Shown here piece after piece: positions 35,787 to 47,311 of a stretch of DNA of 64,000 nucleotides. Positions within the stretch are counted from its first letter, which is position 1, and the number at the start of each line of letters is the position of its first letter. Made by a program: the position numbers and the translations under genes. Source of the DNA: Mycobacterium sp. URHB0044 (lineage in GTDB: Bacteria > Actinomycetota > Actinomycetes > Mycobacteriales > Mycobacteriaceae); the NCBI RefSeq assembly GCF_000620625.1, contig NZ_JIAW01000011.1, positions 62,001 to 126,000 on the forward strand, written 5' to 3'. Under the pieces are notes generated by a model. That model was not told the DNA's origin. It saw only the letters and a program-made list of their open reading frames with translations, and searched no databases.

Positions 35787-36196
35787 CCGGTGGCCTCGAG
35801 TTGGCCCGTGATCGGTACGAGAGCCTCGTCGTTTGCGCGGAAGATCGGTTCCAGAGGGACGTCGAAGCGTTCCGCCGACGCGATCAGCGCGCTGTGCCAC
35901 GCGCGGTCGGCGTTCGACAGTCCGCCGCGGCCCGGCCGCGTCAGCAGCAGAGCCGCAGTGGTTCCGTCGCCCAACCCCTCGAGCAACGTGGCCAACGCTG
36001 CCATCAGATCGTCGACCTGTGTGGTGACGGGCCGTGGCCCGATCTCCACCTCGGTCAGCACCTTGATGAACCGACGGTCGGGACCGACGAACGCGAACCT
36101 GAGCAGGCGCTCGCCGAATCCAAGTTCCTGCATCAAGGCGCGCCACCGTTGTCGAAGGTCCGCTGGCGACGCAATGGGGTCCGTGGCCGTCTCCAT
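35783..36196 (-). CDS. Conserved mycobacterial protein of unknown function
   Basis: A 137-residue protein from ATG 36196 (METATDP), or 161 residues from GTG 36268. It has a mixed alpha/beta pattern with FAFVGPDRRFIKVLTEVEIG and AALLLTRPGRGGLSNADRAW. The ALLLTRPG-x-SNADRAW stretch loosely recalls a JAB/RadC-like sheet without a clear metal site. It lies between ilvA and the trehalose operon on the operon's strand, 110 bp past treZ. Confidence 0.55.
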   Translation of the reverse strand: METATDPIASPADLRQRWRALMQELGFGERLLRFAFVGPDRRFIKVLTEVEIGPRPVTTQVDDLMAALATLLEGLGDGTTAALLLTRPGRGGLSNADRAWHSALIASAERFDVPLEPIFRANDEALVPITGQLEATG

Positions 36197-36306
36197 GGGC
36201 GGGATCGGAAGGAAGTCATGGTTCTTCACACCCGCATGATGGGCGGTTTCGGCCGATGGGCGGCTCACTCATCCACAGGCGCGCAGGTTGTGGATTCGGA
36301 CTTGAC

Positions 36307-38022
36307 TCAGCGCAGGATCGCGAACGAGTGACCCGGTAGCAGCGTTGCGTCCGTGACGGTGGGCTGATCCCATGCCAAGACGACCTCGCCGGTGACGGGA
36401 ATCGACACCGGCTCCGTGCCGAGGTTGCACGCGATGGTGAAGGCCCCGCGCCGCAAGATGATCCACCGTTGATCCTCGTCGTACTCGACCACCAGATGGT
36501 CCAGCCAGGGGTCGGCGAAGTCGGGTTCGTCGTGGCGCAGTGCGATGAGCCGGCGGTAGGTGTCGCGAAGCCGCGCGTGCTCACCGTCACCGACCTCGTC
36601 CCAGTTCAGCTTGGACCGCTCGAAGGTCTGGGGATCTTGTGGGTCGGGCACTTCGTCGGCGTCCCACCCGTGCTCGGCGAACTCGGCCTTGCGTCCCTCG
36701 GCGGTGGCCCTCGCCAATTCGGGTTCGGGGTGCGAGCTGAAGAATTGGAAAGGACTCGTCGAACCCCACTCCTCGCCCATGAAGAGCATTGCGGTGTAGG
36801 GCGATCCGAGGGCGAGGGCGGCCTTGACCGCGAGCTGCCCGAAGTCCAGGTTGTGCGACGGTCGATCCCCGATTGCGCGGTTGCCGACCTGATCGTGGGT
36901 GACGGTGTACGCCAGCAGCCGGGTGGCCGGGATGGTCGCGGTGTCCAAGGGGCGGCCGTGCCGGCGATGCCGGAACGAGGAATATGTCCCGGCGTGGAAG
37001 TAGCCGTTCTTCAGGGTGGTGGCCAGGGTCTCCAGTGAACCGAAATCCGAGTAGTAGCCCTGGCGTTCGCCGGACACCGCGGTGTGGATGGCGTGGTGGA
37101 TGTCGTCGTCCCACTGTGCGGTCATGCCGTAGCCCCCCCGATCGCGGGGGGTGATGAGGCGCGGATCGTTGCGGTCGCTCTCCGCGATCAGGGACAGTGG
37201 CCGCCCCAATCGCTCTGCAAGCGAGTCGGTTTCGGCCGACAACTCCTCGAGGATGTGGACGGCGGTGGTGTCGACCAGCGCGTGCACGGCATCCAAGCGC
37301 AGTCCGTCGGCGTGGAAGTCGCGCATCCACCGCAGCGCGCACTCGATGATGTACGCGCGGACCTCGTCGGAGTCGTCGTCGGCGATGTTGATCGACTCAC
37401 CCCACGGGTTGCTGCCCGAGGACAGATACGGCCCGAACCGGGGGAGGTAGTTGCCGGATGGGCCGAGGTGGTTGAACACCGCGTCGATCAGCACGCCGAG
37501 CCCGCGGCGGTGGCAGGCGTCCACGAGGCGCACCAACCCGTCGGGTCCGCCGTAGGGCTCGTGGACGGCGTACCACAGCACGCCGTCGTAACCCCAGCCG
37601 TGCGTCCCGCTGAACGCGTTGACCGGCATGATTTCGACGAAGTCGACGCCGAGATCCACCAGATGGTCCAGCTTCTCGATGGCGGCGTCGAACGTGCCTG
37701 CCGGAGTGAAGGTTCCGACGTGCAATTCGTAGATCACCCGACCCGCGATGGAGCGGCCCTGCCAGTCGGCGTCGGTCCACGCCACCGCGGAGGCGTCCCA
37801 TAGCTGGGAGCGCTCGTGGACGCCGTCGGGCTGCCGCGGGGAGCGTGGATCGGGCAGCACCTTCTCGTCGTCGTCGAGGACGAAGCCGTACCGGGCGTCG
37901 GGACGAGCGTCGACCTCGGCGCGCCACCAGCCGTCGTCGGTTCGGGTCATCGGGTGCAGGTCGCCGTCGACGTCCAGGCGGACCAGCGACGGTCGCGGCG
38001 CCCACACCGCGAACTCAGTCAT
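36307..38022 (-). CDS. treZ: Malto-oligosyltrehalose trehalohydrolase
   Basis: The 571-residue GH13 enzyme releases trehalose from maltooligosyl-trehalose. It has an N-terminal carbohydrate-binding domain, then the (beta/alpha)8 barrel with DAVFNHLG, GLRLDAVHAL (nucleophile Asp) and LIAESDRNDP (acid Glu). It is last in the operon; its ATG at 38022 overlaps the treY stop by eight bases. At 37133-37151 a C7 and a G6 tract flank GATCGC inside the gene, a possible slippage site. Corresponds to Rv1562c. Confidence 0.94.
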   Translation of the reverse strand: MTEFAVWAPRPSLVRLDVDGDLHPMTRTDDGWWRAEVDARPDARYGFVLDDDEKVLPDPRSPRQPDGVHERSQLWDASAVAWTDADWQGRSIAGRVIYELHVGTFTPAGTFDAAIEKLDHLVDLGVDFVEIMPVNAFSGTHGWGYDGVLWYAVHEPYGGPDGLVRLVDACHRRGLGVLIDAVFNHLGPSGNYLPRFGPYLSSGSNPWGESINIADDDSDEVRAYIIECALRWMRDFHADGLRLDAVHALVDTTAVHILEELSAETDSLAERLGRPLSLIAESDRNDPRLITPRDRGGYGMTAQWDDDIHHAIHTAVSGERQGYYSDFGSLETLATTLKNGYFHAGTYSSFRHRRHGRPLDTATIPATRLLAYTVTHDQVGNRAIGDRPSHNLDFGQLAVKAALALGSPYTAMLFMGEEWGSTSPFQFFSSHPEPELARATAEGRKAEFAEHGWDADEVPDPQDPQTFERSKLNWDEVGDGEHARLRDTYRRLIALRHDEPDFADPWLDHLVVEYDEDQRWIILRRGAFTIACNLGTEPVSIPVTGEVVLAWDQPTVTDATLLPGHSFAILR

Positions 38023-40300
38023 CGACCCGCTCCAACAGCGCGACGGGCAGCTCGGCGAACAGTTCTGCGGCGGAGACCGTGCCGGTGAACCTGCCCGCAC
38101 CGAGTCGATCGGTCCAGACGCCGCCGGGAAGCTCGATCGACGTGTCACCCCAACCGGTTTCGGCCAGCCGCACCGTCCATCGGCTGACCACCACGAGGAC
38201 GTCGTCGCCTCGCAGGAACGCGACCACGTGCTGACGCGCCTGCCCGGCGGCCAGCAGCGGTCGGTAACCGCCGGAGCAGAAGGTGCCGGGTCGGTCGCGG
38301 CGTAGCCGCAATGCGGCGTTGACGACCCGCATCTTGGGGTGCTCCATGGTGCTCAGTGCCGCACGGCACGCGCGGTAGTCGACGGGCCTGCGGTTGTCGG
38401 GATCGACGAGGCTGTCCTCCCACAGCTCGGTGCCCTGGTACACGTCGGGTACGCCTGGGGCGGTGAGGTGCACCAGCTTCTGGCCGAGCGCGTCACTGCG
38501 GGCGAACTCGTCGAGGCGGGCCACCAGCGAGGTCATCTCGGTCGCCACGGGCCCGTCGAGCACCTCGTCGAGCCAGCCATGCACCGCCGACTCGAACTCC
38601 GCGTCGGGGTCGTTCCACGTGGTGTGGCTGCCTGCCTCGCGGATCGCCTTCTCGGCGTACGCGTGCAGCCGGTCGCGAAGCGTCTCGGTGACGGTGCCGT
38701 CGACCGGCCACACGCCGAAGACGTTCTGCAGCAAGAAGAGTGCGGTCACGGCATCGGGCGGCGGGGCCTTCAGCGTCCACTTACCGACCAGCTCGGCCCA
38801 CAGCGACGGCACCTGCGACAGCACGCCGATGCGGGCGCGCACGTCCTCCCCGCGCTTGGTGTCGTGGGTGGACAACGTGGTCATCGCCGACGGCCACAGC
38901 CGGGCACGCACGGCGGCGCGGTCGTGGAACTCCGCGCTGCTCACCCCGAACCACTCCGGCTCGCCGCCCACCTCGTTGAGCGAAACCAGCCGCGCATCGC
39001 GGTAGAAGAGGCAGTCCTCCATCGACTTGGCGGTGGCGGCGCCGCACAGCTGTTGCAGGCGTGCCGCGGCCTCCGTGCTGGCCGATACTGCGGTCGCGAC
39101 GATCGCGAGTGGCTCGGCGAATTCAGGTTTCTCGCTTGCAGTTTCGGCCAGTGCCACCGGCAGCACAGTTGCCAAGGACAGGTAGTCCGAGCGGTACACC
39201 CCGATGTGGCTGATCAAAGCGGCGACGCCGGCGGCGAGGTCGGGATGCTCGTCGCCGGTCACTGCGACGATGGTCCGGCAGAGCCTGCCGAGTTCACTGT
39301 GCAAGGTGGTGGTCACGGCCTCGGCCTTGAGTGCACGGGCGGCCACGGGTGTCTGGCCGTAGTCAGCACCCGCCGCGTCGACGGCCTCCGTCAGCGCCTG
39401 CTTGCCGTCGGGATCGACGAACAGCCCACCGATCTCGCGCAGCGCGTCGTAGCCCGTGGTGCCGGCGACGGGCAGTGTCGGGTCCAGCGATTCGTCGACC
39501 GCGAGGATCTTCTCCACCACGATCCACGGATCGGGCCCGGTGAGTTCCCGCAGCCACTCCAGATAGCCGGCGGGGTTCGTCAGGCCGTCGGGGTGATCGA
39601 TGCGCAATCCGTCGACGAGGCCCTCGTCGAACCACCGCTTGACCTCGACGTGGGTGGCGTCGAACACCGCGCGGTCCTCCTGACGCAGCCCGGCCAGTGA
39701 GGTGATCGAGAAGAACCGGCGATACCCGCACACGTTGTGACGCCACCCGATGAGCCGGTAGTGCTGCCGGCCGTACACCTCGGGGCCGCTGCCGGTACCG
39801 GTGCCAGGAGCGATGGGCCACGCCCGGTCGCCGAGCCGTAGCACGTCGCCGTCGACGGTCAGGCCATCGGTGTCGTCATCGGATCCCAGGACGGGCAACA
39901 CGATTCGGCCATCGGGGTCCAGGGTCCAGTCGATGTCAAAGTAGGTGGCGTACCGGGACTCGCGGCCATGGGTGAGGACGTCCCACCACCACGGGTTCTG
40001 CCGCGGGTCGTCGACGCCGACGTGGTTGGGCACGATATCGACAATGAGGCCGATCTTCCTTATCCGAGCCGCCTTCGACAACCGGGCCAGGCCGTCGGCA
40101 CCGCCAAGTGCGGGGGACACCTCGGTGGGGTTGATCACGTCGTAGCCGTGCGTCGAGCCCTCCGCCGCCGTCAGGATCGGCGACAGGTAGACGTGACTGA
40201 CGCCGAGTTCGTCGAGGTAGTCGAGGAGGTTCTCGGCATCGGCGAAGGTGAATTCGTCACCGCGCATCTGCAAGCGGTACGTGGACAGCATAGGAGCCAC
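38015..40300 (-). CDS. treY: Maltooligosyl trehalose synthase
   Basis: The 761-residue GH13 enzyme turns the reducing-end alpha-1,4 bond of glycogen fragments into a trehalose end. STYRLQMRGDEFTFADA at the start, GLIVDIVPNHVGVD and DGLRIDHPDGLTNPAGYL are signature stretches. The start is GTG 40300, three bases after the treX stop, or ATG 40291. Corresponds to Rv1563c. Confidence 0.94.
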   Translation of the reverse strand: MAPMLSTYRLQMRGDEFTFADAENLLDYLDELGVSHVYLSPILTAAEGSTHGYDVINPTEVSPALGGADGLARLSKAARIRKIGLIVDIVPNHVGVDDPRQNPWWWDVLTHGRESRYATYFDIDWTLDPDGRIVLPVLGSDDDTDGLTVDGDVLRLGDRAWPIAPGTGTGSGPEVYGRQHYRLIGWRHNVCGYRRFFSITSLAGLRQEDRAVFDATHVEVKRWFDEGLVDGLRIDHPDGLTNPAGYLEWLRELTGPDPWIVVEKILAVDESLDPTLPVAGTTGYDALREIGGLFVDPDGKQALTEAVDAAGADYGQTPVAARALKAEAVTTTLHSELGRLCRTIVAVTGDEHPDLAAGVAALISHIGVYRSDYLSLATVLPVALAETASEKPEFAEPLAIVATAVSASTEAAARLQQLCGAATAKSMEDCLFYRDARLVSLNEVGGEPEWFGVSSAEFHDRAAVRARLWPSAMTTLSTHDTKRGEDVRARIGVLSQVPSLWAELVGKWTLKAPPPDAVTALFLLQNVFGVWPVDGTVTETLRDRLHAYAEKAIREAGSHTTWNDPDAEFESAVHGWLDEVLDGPVATEMTSLVARLDEFARSDALGQKLVHLTAPGVPDVYQGTELWEDSLVDPDNRRPVDYRACRAALSTMEHPKMRVVNAALRLRRDRPGTFCSGGYRPLLAAGQARQHVVAFLRGDDVLVVVSRWTVRLAETGWGDTSIELPGGVWTDRLGAGRFTGTVSAAELFAELPVALLERVDD

Positions 40301-40303
40301 GGG

Positions 40304-42439
<2,136 letters not shown>

Positions 42440-42442
42440 CCG

Positions 42443-44623
42443 TCACCACCAGCCGGTCGCGGCGGCGATCTGACGGCCGAGTTCGTTCGTCATGGTGCGC
42501 ATGTAGGTGGTCGAGATGTGGTGAGAATCGTGATACACCAACACATTTCCCTCCACGGCACGGCAGTAGTCCTCGCGGCACACCGCCTCGCTCATGTCGA
42601 GCGGCTTCAGCAGTGGGAACTGCGCGACGAAATCGAGCGTCGGATTGTGGTCGGACAGTACCTCAGAGCGCTTGATGCCGCAGGAGATGGCGTTGCCCCC
42701 GCTGGCCAGACAGTCGGCGGGGAAGAAGGGCTCTCCGTTGCGTACCAGCCAGGGAGTGTCCCGCATCGCCAGTATCGGGATGCCCGCGTTCGAGAACTCC
42801 TGCCAGATGCCGATATAGGTGCCGGGCATCACATCGCCCGGCTTGATGTTCCACGGTCGCGTCGACGTCGTGAACACGTAGTCCGGATGGTCGGAGAGCA
42901 GCCGGCTCATCACCCTGTCGTTCCAGTCGCGGCACTTGGGATAGGGCCGGTTGTCGCCCATCACGAGCGGCTGCTGCTCGGTGGTCAACGGGCAACCCAT
43001 CTTCAGGTACGTGGTGACCTTGAAGTGGTGCAGCCTGCCGAGCAGATCCAGGGCGGTGATCCAGTGCTCGGCGTGCGAACCACCCGCCAACGCGATGGTG
43101 CGGGTCGCCGTCTCGTCGCCGTAGGTGCAGTTGATGACGTCGACGTCGTCGAAGTCGCCGATGCAGCCGTCGGTGGTGCTCTCGGGTAGATCGTCCTTCG
43201 CTTCCAGCACCGTCGGGCGCATCGGCAGCTTGGGCACCTTCGCGTGGTTGAGCAACGCGCGGGCACCGGGATAGTCCCGCGATGAGAGGCCGGACAATTC
43301 CTTGCCGTTGGCCCGTTGGACGGTCATGTGTTCACGCCAGGTGAACGACGTCGCGGTCAGCGTCACGCCGAGCAGCGTCACCACCGACCCCAACACGATC
43401 GTGGGTCGCCGCAGCCGTACCCGGATCGGCACGGTGACTACCGGCTTCGGCGCGGCGGCCGCGGCCTTGTACCGCAGGGGGTTCTCCACGTAGCGGGTGG
43501 TGAGCCAGGCCAGGACGCCGGAGACGAGCAGAATGCCTGCGCCGTCGGCGAAGGTGGCCGCGGTGTGACCGCTGTAGGCCAGCCAGAAGATCAGCAGCGG
43601 CCAATGCCACAGGTACAGCGAGTAGGCCATCGCGCCCAGCGACACGAACGGCGCGGTGGCCAGCAGCCGGTTGGGTGCAGGCAGCCTGCCCCGAAGGCGT
43701 GCGACGTGGGGATCGGCCACGCGGTTGGCGGCGCTGAGGATGAACAGGATCGTGGCGCCGACGGGGACGAGGGCCCACGGGCCGGGGAACTCCTTGACGC
43801 CGTCGATCAGCGCGCCGCACGACAGGATCGCCGCGAGCGACACCACCGCGACGGTCGTCCGCAGCCACATCGGCCAGCGCACGTAGGGCACCACTGCGCC
43901 AACGAGCGCGCCCAGCAGGAGCTCCCACGCCCGGGCGAAGCTGTTGTAGTAGGCGGTGGCTTGGTCGGCCTGGTGGGCGAATATCGCGTAGACGAACGAT
44001 GCGACGGTCAGCACGCTCAGCAGTGCGATGAACGCCGTCCTGGTGTGCCTGCCGAGGCGGCCACGCAACAGGTAGGCGAAGCCGAAGATCAGCACGAGGA
44101 AGGCGATGTAGAACTGGCCCTGCACCGACATCGACCAGATGTGCTGCAGCGGGCTCACGGCCTCCCCGGCACGCAGGTAATCCGATGCGGTGCTGGCCAA
44201 TTCCCAATTCTGGTAGTAGCCAAGGCTGGCGAGGCTCTGGTCGGCGAAGGTCTCCCAGCGGGTCTCGGGCTGGACGAAGATCGTCAGCACCGCCGACGCG
44301 GCGAGCACGACGACCAGCGCAGGCAACAGTCGCCGGACCAAGCGCATCACCTCGGGCCCGGGAGCCAGTGAGGCGTGCGGCGTGATGGCCGCACGCAACA
44401 ACCGTCCGCCGAAGAAGAATCCCGAAAGGGCGAGGAAGACGTCGACACCGCCCGAGACGCGGCCGAACCAGATGTGGAACACGGCAACGAGCGCGATCGC
44501 GATGCCTCGGAGACCGTCGAGATCGTGGCGGTAGAAACCCGACTTGCGGGTGCCCATGACGGCGCGGGCTTCTGTCCCGGTATCGGCGCGCGACGCCGAC
44601 CGGGGTGGGGCGAGGGTCATCAT
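42443..44623 (-). CDS. Acyltransferase 3 / SGNH fusion (OafA-like)
   Basis: The 726-residue protein has ten or so TM helices of the acyltransferase-3 family (HDLDGLRGIAIALVAVFH near residue 33, GGVDVFLALSGFFFGG), then a periplasmic SGNH domain with LAGGSHAEHW near 512 and the late DSHHIS providing Asp and His. Such proteins O-acetylate or O-acylate envelope glycans from the cytoplasmic side. It corresponds to Rv1565c. Being first in the tre operon, it could act on trehalose-based glycolipids (inference). It is divergent from bioA. Confidence 0.88.
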   Translation of the reverse strand: MMTLAPPRSASRADTGTEARAVMGTRKSGFYRHDLDGLRGIAIALVAVFHIWFGRVSGGVDVFLALSGFFFGGRLLRAAITPHASLAPGPEVMRLVRRLLPALVVVLAASAVLTIFVQPETRWETFADQSLASLGYYQNWELASTASDYLRAGEAVSPLQHIWSMSVQGQFYIAFLVLIFGFAYLLRGRLGRHTRTAFIALLSVLTVASFVYAIFAHQADQATAYYNSFARAWELLLGALVGAVVPYVRWPMWLRTTVAVVSLAAILSCGALIDGVKEFPGPWALVPVGATILFILSAANRVADPHVARLRGRLPAPNRLLATAPFVSLGAMAYSLYLWHWPLLIFWLAYSGHTAATFADGAGILLVSGVLAWLTTRYVENPLRYKAAAAAPKPVVTVPIRVRLRRPTIVLGSVVTLLGVTLTATSFTWREHMTVQRANGKELSGLSSRDYPGARALLNHAKVPKLPMRPTVLEAKDDLPESTTDGCIGDFDDVDVINCTYGDETATRTIALAGGSHAEHWITALDLLGRLHHFKVTTYLKMGCPLTTEQQPLVMGDNRPYPKCRDWNDRVMSRLLSDHPDYVFTTSTRPWNIKPGDVMPGTYIGIWQEFSNAGIPILAMRDTPWLVRNGEPFFPADCLASGGNAISCGIKRSEVLSDHNPTLDFVAQFPLLKPLDMSEAVCREDYCRAVEGNVLVYHDSHHISTTYMRTMTNELGRQIAAATGWW

Positions 44624-44669
44624 GGTCGACGGTCAATCTACCCAATCAGGGAGCCAGGCGCGTTTTGCG

Positions 44670-44705
44670 ATGAGCGGTGATGCGACGCGAAGATGGGGCC
44701 GATGA
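44670..44705 (+). CDS. Short upstream ORF 1 before bioA
   Basis: An 11-codon frame (MSGDATRRWGR, then stop) whose TGA overlaps the ATG of the next short ORF as ATGA. It aligns loosely with the bioA repeat, as a degenerate copy. Translation is not proven. Confidence 0.3.
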   Translation: MSGDATRRWGR

Positions 44706-44765
44706 GCGCTTGCGCGAAGAGCAGACAGCCGCCGATGAGCGCTTGCGCGAAGAGCAGACTGTGCC
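44701..44765 (+). repeat. Two tandem copies of a 33-bp start repeat before bioA
   Basis: Copies at 44701-44733 and 44734-44765 are identical over their first 26 bases, beginning GATGAGCGCTTGCGCGAAGA; the second is one base shorter. Each holds an ATG and a GAAGAG. The next GATG, at 44766, is the bioA start. The units share length and many positions with the repeat at 55020-55118. Confidence 0.85.
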
Positions 44766-44779
44766 GATGCCCGCTTTGA
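44702..44779 (+). CDS. Short upstream ORF 2 overlapping the bioA start
   Basis: A 25-residue frame built from the two repeat copies (MSACAKSR appears twice, with four cysteines overall) that ends at TGA 44777-44779, 13 bases inside bioA in another frame. It could couple or attenuate bioA translation. Coding status is inferred only from position. Confidence 0.35.
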   Translation: MSACAKSRQPPMSACAKSRLCRCPL

Positions 44780-46071
44780 CGCCCGCCGAGATCAGTGCGA
44801 TCGATGCCGCCCACGTGTGGCATCCGTACAGCACGATCGGCGCCGAAGCGCTGCCGCCCGTGGTTGCCGTCGGGGCGCGCGGCGCGTGGCTGACGGTGAT
44901 CGACCCCGCCGGTGACGACGGACGTCCGATCGAGGTCATCGATGCGATGAGCTCGTGGTGGACGGCCATCCACGGCCACGGCCATCCTGCTCTCGACGCT
45001 GCGATCACCGGCCAACTCGCGACGATGAACCACGTCATGTTCGGCGGCCTCACCCACGAGCCCGCGGCGCGGTTGGCGCAATTGCTGGTGCAGATCACCC
45101 CCGATGGCTTGGAGACGGTGTTCTTCAGCGACTCCGGTTCGGTGGCCGTCGAGGTGGCGGTGAAGATGGCGCTGCAGTACCAGCGCAGCGTCGGGCGCGC
45201 CGGCAAGCACCGGCTGATGACGTGGCGTGGCGGATATCACGGCGACACGTTCACGCCGATGAGCGTGTGCGACCCGGACGGCGGCATGCACTCGCTCTGG
45301 TCCGACGTCCTCACCGACCAGATCTTCGCGCCGCAGGTGCCGAACAGCTACGACCCCGCCTACAGCGCGGCGTTCGAGCGTCAACTCGCCGAGCACGCCG
45401 ACGAACTGGCCGCGGTCATCGTCGAACCCGTCGTGCAGGGCGCCGGAGGCATGCGCTTCCACGACCCGAGGTACCTGTCGGATCTGCGGGCCGCCTGCAG
45501 CCGCCACGGCGTGCTGCTGATCTTCGACGAGATCGCGACGGGCTTCGGTCGCACCGGCGCGTTGTTCGCCGCCGACCACGCGGGCGTCACCCCGGACATC
45601 ATGTGCGTAGGCAAGGCGATGACCGGCGGTTACGTCACGTTGGCCGCCACGCTGTGCACCAACGACATCGCCACCACGATCAGCACGAGTGAGGCGGGTG
45701 CGCTGATGCACGGCCCCACGTTCATGGCGAACGCGCTGGCCTGTGCGGTGTCGGTGGCCTCGGTCGAACTGCTGATCGGCCAGGACTGGCAGCGGCGCGT
45801 GCGCACCATCGAGACGGGGCTGTCCGACGGGCTGGCACCGGCGCGAACCCTGACCGGCGTCGCCGACGTTCGCGTGCTCGGTGGGATCGGCGTCATCGAG
45901 ATGGACCGGCCCGTCGACGTGGCCGTGGCGACCGCGACGGCGCTGGGGCACCGGGTGTGGCTGCGGCCGTTCCGCAACCTCGTCTACGCCATGCCGCCGT
46001 ACGTCTGCACGCCCGCGGAGGTCGACCAGATCACCTCCGCGATGGTCGGCGTCGCGCGTGCACTAACCTGA
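44767..46071 (+). CDS. bioA: Adenosylmethionine-8-amino-7-oxononanoate aminotransferase
   Basis: The 434-residue PLP aminotransferase makes 7,8-diaminopelargonate using SAM. MSSWWTAIHGHGHP near residue 60 and GKAMTGGYV near 285 (PLP lysine) are diagnostic, with FDEIATGFGRTG before it. I chose ATG 44767 because homology starts at PALTPAEISAIDAAHVWHPY; a frame from 44677 would translate the repeats. No strong Shine-Dalgarno is near; GAAGAG is about 12 bases away. Corresponds to Rv1568. Confidence 0.95.
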   Translation: MPALTPAEISAIDAAHVWHPYSTIGAEALPPVVAVGARGAWLTVIDPAGDDGRPIEVIDAMSSWWTAIHGHGHPALDAAITGQLATMNHVMFGGLTHEPAARLAQLLVQITPDGLETVFFSDSGSVAVEVAVKMALQYQRSVGRAGKHRLMTWRGGYHGDTFTPMSVCDPDGGMHSLWSDVLTDQIFAPQVPNSYDPAYSAAFERQLAEHADELAAVIVEPVVQGAGGMRFHDPRYLSDLRAACSRHGVLLIFDEIATGFGRTGALFAADHAGVTPDIMCVGKAMTGGYVTLAATLCTNDIATTISTSEAGALMHGPTFMANALACAVSVASVELLIGQDWQRRVRTIETGLSDGLAPARTLTGVADVRVLGGIGVIEMDRPVDVAVATATALGHRVWLRPFRNLVYAMPPYVCTPAEVDQITSAMVGVARALT

Positions 46072-46081
46072 ACGGTGTTCA
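46069..46081. promoter_or_regulatory. BioQ-type operator between bioA and bioF
   Basis: TGAAC-GGT-GTTCA is a perfect palindrome overlapping the bioA stop codon. It matches the BioQ pattern described in corynebacteria and mycobacteria (TGAAC-N3-GTTnn) and a second site at 53740. TAACCT at 46064-46069 could be the -10 of a bioF promoter it blocks. Confidence 0.75.
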
Positions 46082-46126
46082 ATTGTCGGCTCGCCGACGG
46101 GTTCGAGTCGGGTTCGGAGGAGACGC

Positions 46127-47311
46127 ATGGTGTCGATACGCGCAGGTCTCTCGCCGCTGGCCTGGCTCGACGACGTCGAACGACAGCGCCGCGCGGCCGG
46201 CTTGCGCCGTTCGCTCCGTGCCCGGCCGCCCGTCGGCGCCGAACTCGACCTGGCGTCCAATGACTACCTGGGCCTGTCCCAGCACCCCGACGTCATCGAG
46301 GGCGGGGTCGATGCGCTGCGCACCTGGGGGGCCGGGTCGACCGGATCACGCCTGGTCACCGGGAACACCGAACTGCACGAGGGATTCGAGACGGCGCTCG
46401 CGCAGTTCGTCGGTGCCGAATCCGGGCTGGTCTTCTCGTCGGGCTACACCGCGAATCTCGGAGCGGTGGTCGCCCTGTCCGGCGCTGGGTCGCTGCTGGT
46501 CTCCGATGCGCTGACCCACGCGTCCCTGGTCGACGCCTGCCGGTTGTCCCGCGCCCGCGTGACGGTCACCCCGCATCGCGACGTGGCCGCGATCGACGCC
46601 GCGCTGGGCTCGCGCGACGAGGAACGCGCGATCGTGCTCGTCGACTCGGTGTTCAGCGCCGACGGCGTCATGGCGCCGCTGCGCGCCGTTCACGACGTGT
46701 GCCGCAAGAATGGCGCGCTGTTGATCGTCGACGAGGCACATGGCCTCGGCGTGCGGGGCGACGGTGGCCGCGGCCTCCTGCACGAGGTCGGTCTGGCGGG
46801 CGCGCCCGACGTCGTGATGACGACGACGTTGTCCAAGGCGTTGGGCAGTCAGGGCGGCGTGGTGCTGGGCCCGTCGGCGGTGCGCGATCATCTGATCGAT
46901 GCCGCGCGGCCGTTCATCTTCGACACCGGCCTGGCGCCTGCCGCGGTCGGCGCTGCATGGGCAGCCCTGCGGGTGCTGATCGCCGAGCCGTGGCGCGCCG
47001 ATGCCGTGCTGCGACACGCCGCCACGCTCGCCGAGGTCTGCGACGTCGCCGAGACGCCGGATTCCGCGGTCGTCTCGGTGATCCTCGGTGAGCCCGAGGT
47101 TGCGCTGGCCGCTGCTACCGGTTGTCTCGACCGCGGCGTCCGGGTGGGATGCTTCCGGCCGCCCACCGTCCCCGTCGGCACGTCGCGGCTGCGGCTCACC
47201 GCGCGCGCGTCCCTTGACGAGGACGACGTGGTCCTCGCTCGGCGCGTGTTGACGGAAGTCCTCGCCGATGCGCGCCGAAACCGACCCGGCGGCGACGTCC
47301 AAAACTCGTGA
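46127..47311 (+). CDS. bioF: 8-amino-7-oxononanoate synthase
   Basis: The 394-residue PLP enzyme condenses pimeloyl thioester with alanine. SNDYLGLSQHP near residue 43, GSTGSRLVTGN, VDEAHGLGVRG and TTLSKALGSQGG (PLP lysine) are conserved. ATG 46127 follows GGAGGAG at 7 bp. It overlaps bioD by four bases (GTGA). Corresponds to Rv1569. Confidence 0.95.
   Translation: MVSIRAGLSPLAWLDDVERQRRAAGLRRSLRARPPVGAELDLASNDYLGLSQHPDVIEGGVDALRTWGAGSTGSRLVTGNTELHEGFETALAQFVGAESGLVFSSGYTANLGAVVALSGAGSLLVSDALTHASLVDACRLSRARVTVTPHRDVAAIDAALGSRDEERAIVLVDSVFSADGVMAPLRAVHDVCRKNGALLIVDEAHGLGVRGDGGRGLLHEVGLAGAPDVVMTTTLSKALGSQGGVVLGPSAVRDHLIDAARPFIFDTGLAPAAVGAAWAALRVLIAEPWRADAVLRHAATLAEVCDVAETPDSAVVSVILGEPEVALAAATGCLDRGVRVGCFRPPTVPVGTSRLRLTARASLDEDDVVLARRVLTEVLADARRNRPGGDVQNS

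Noticed and set aside
44701..44765. CRISPR array
   Set aside because: Copies are directly adjacent with no spacers and no cas genes are present.
44677..44766. bioA starting upstream and translating the repeats (DERLREEQT)
   Set aside because: BioA homology begins at the ATG of 44767 and no ribosome-binding sequence precedes 44677.
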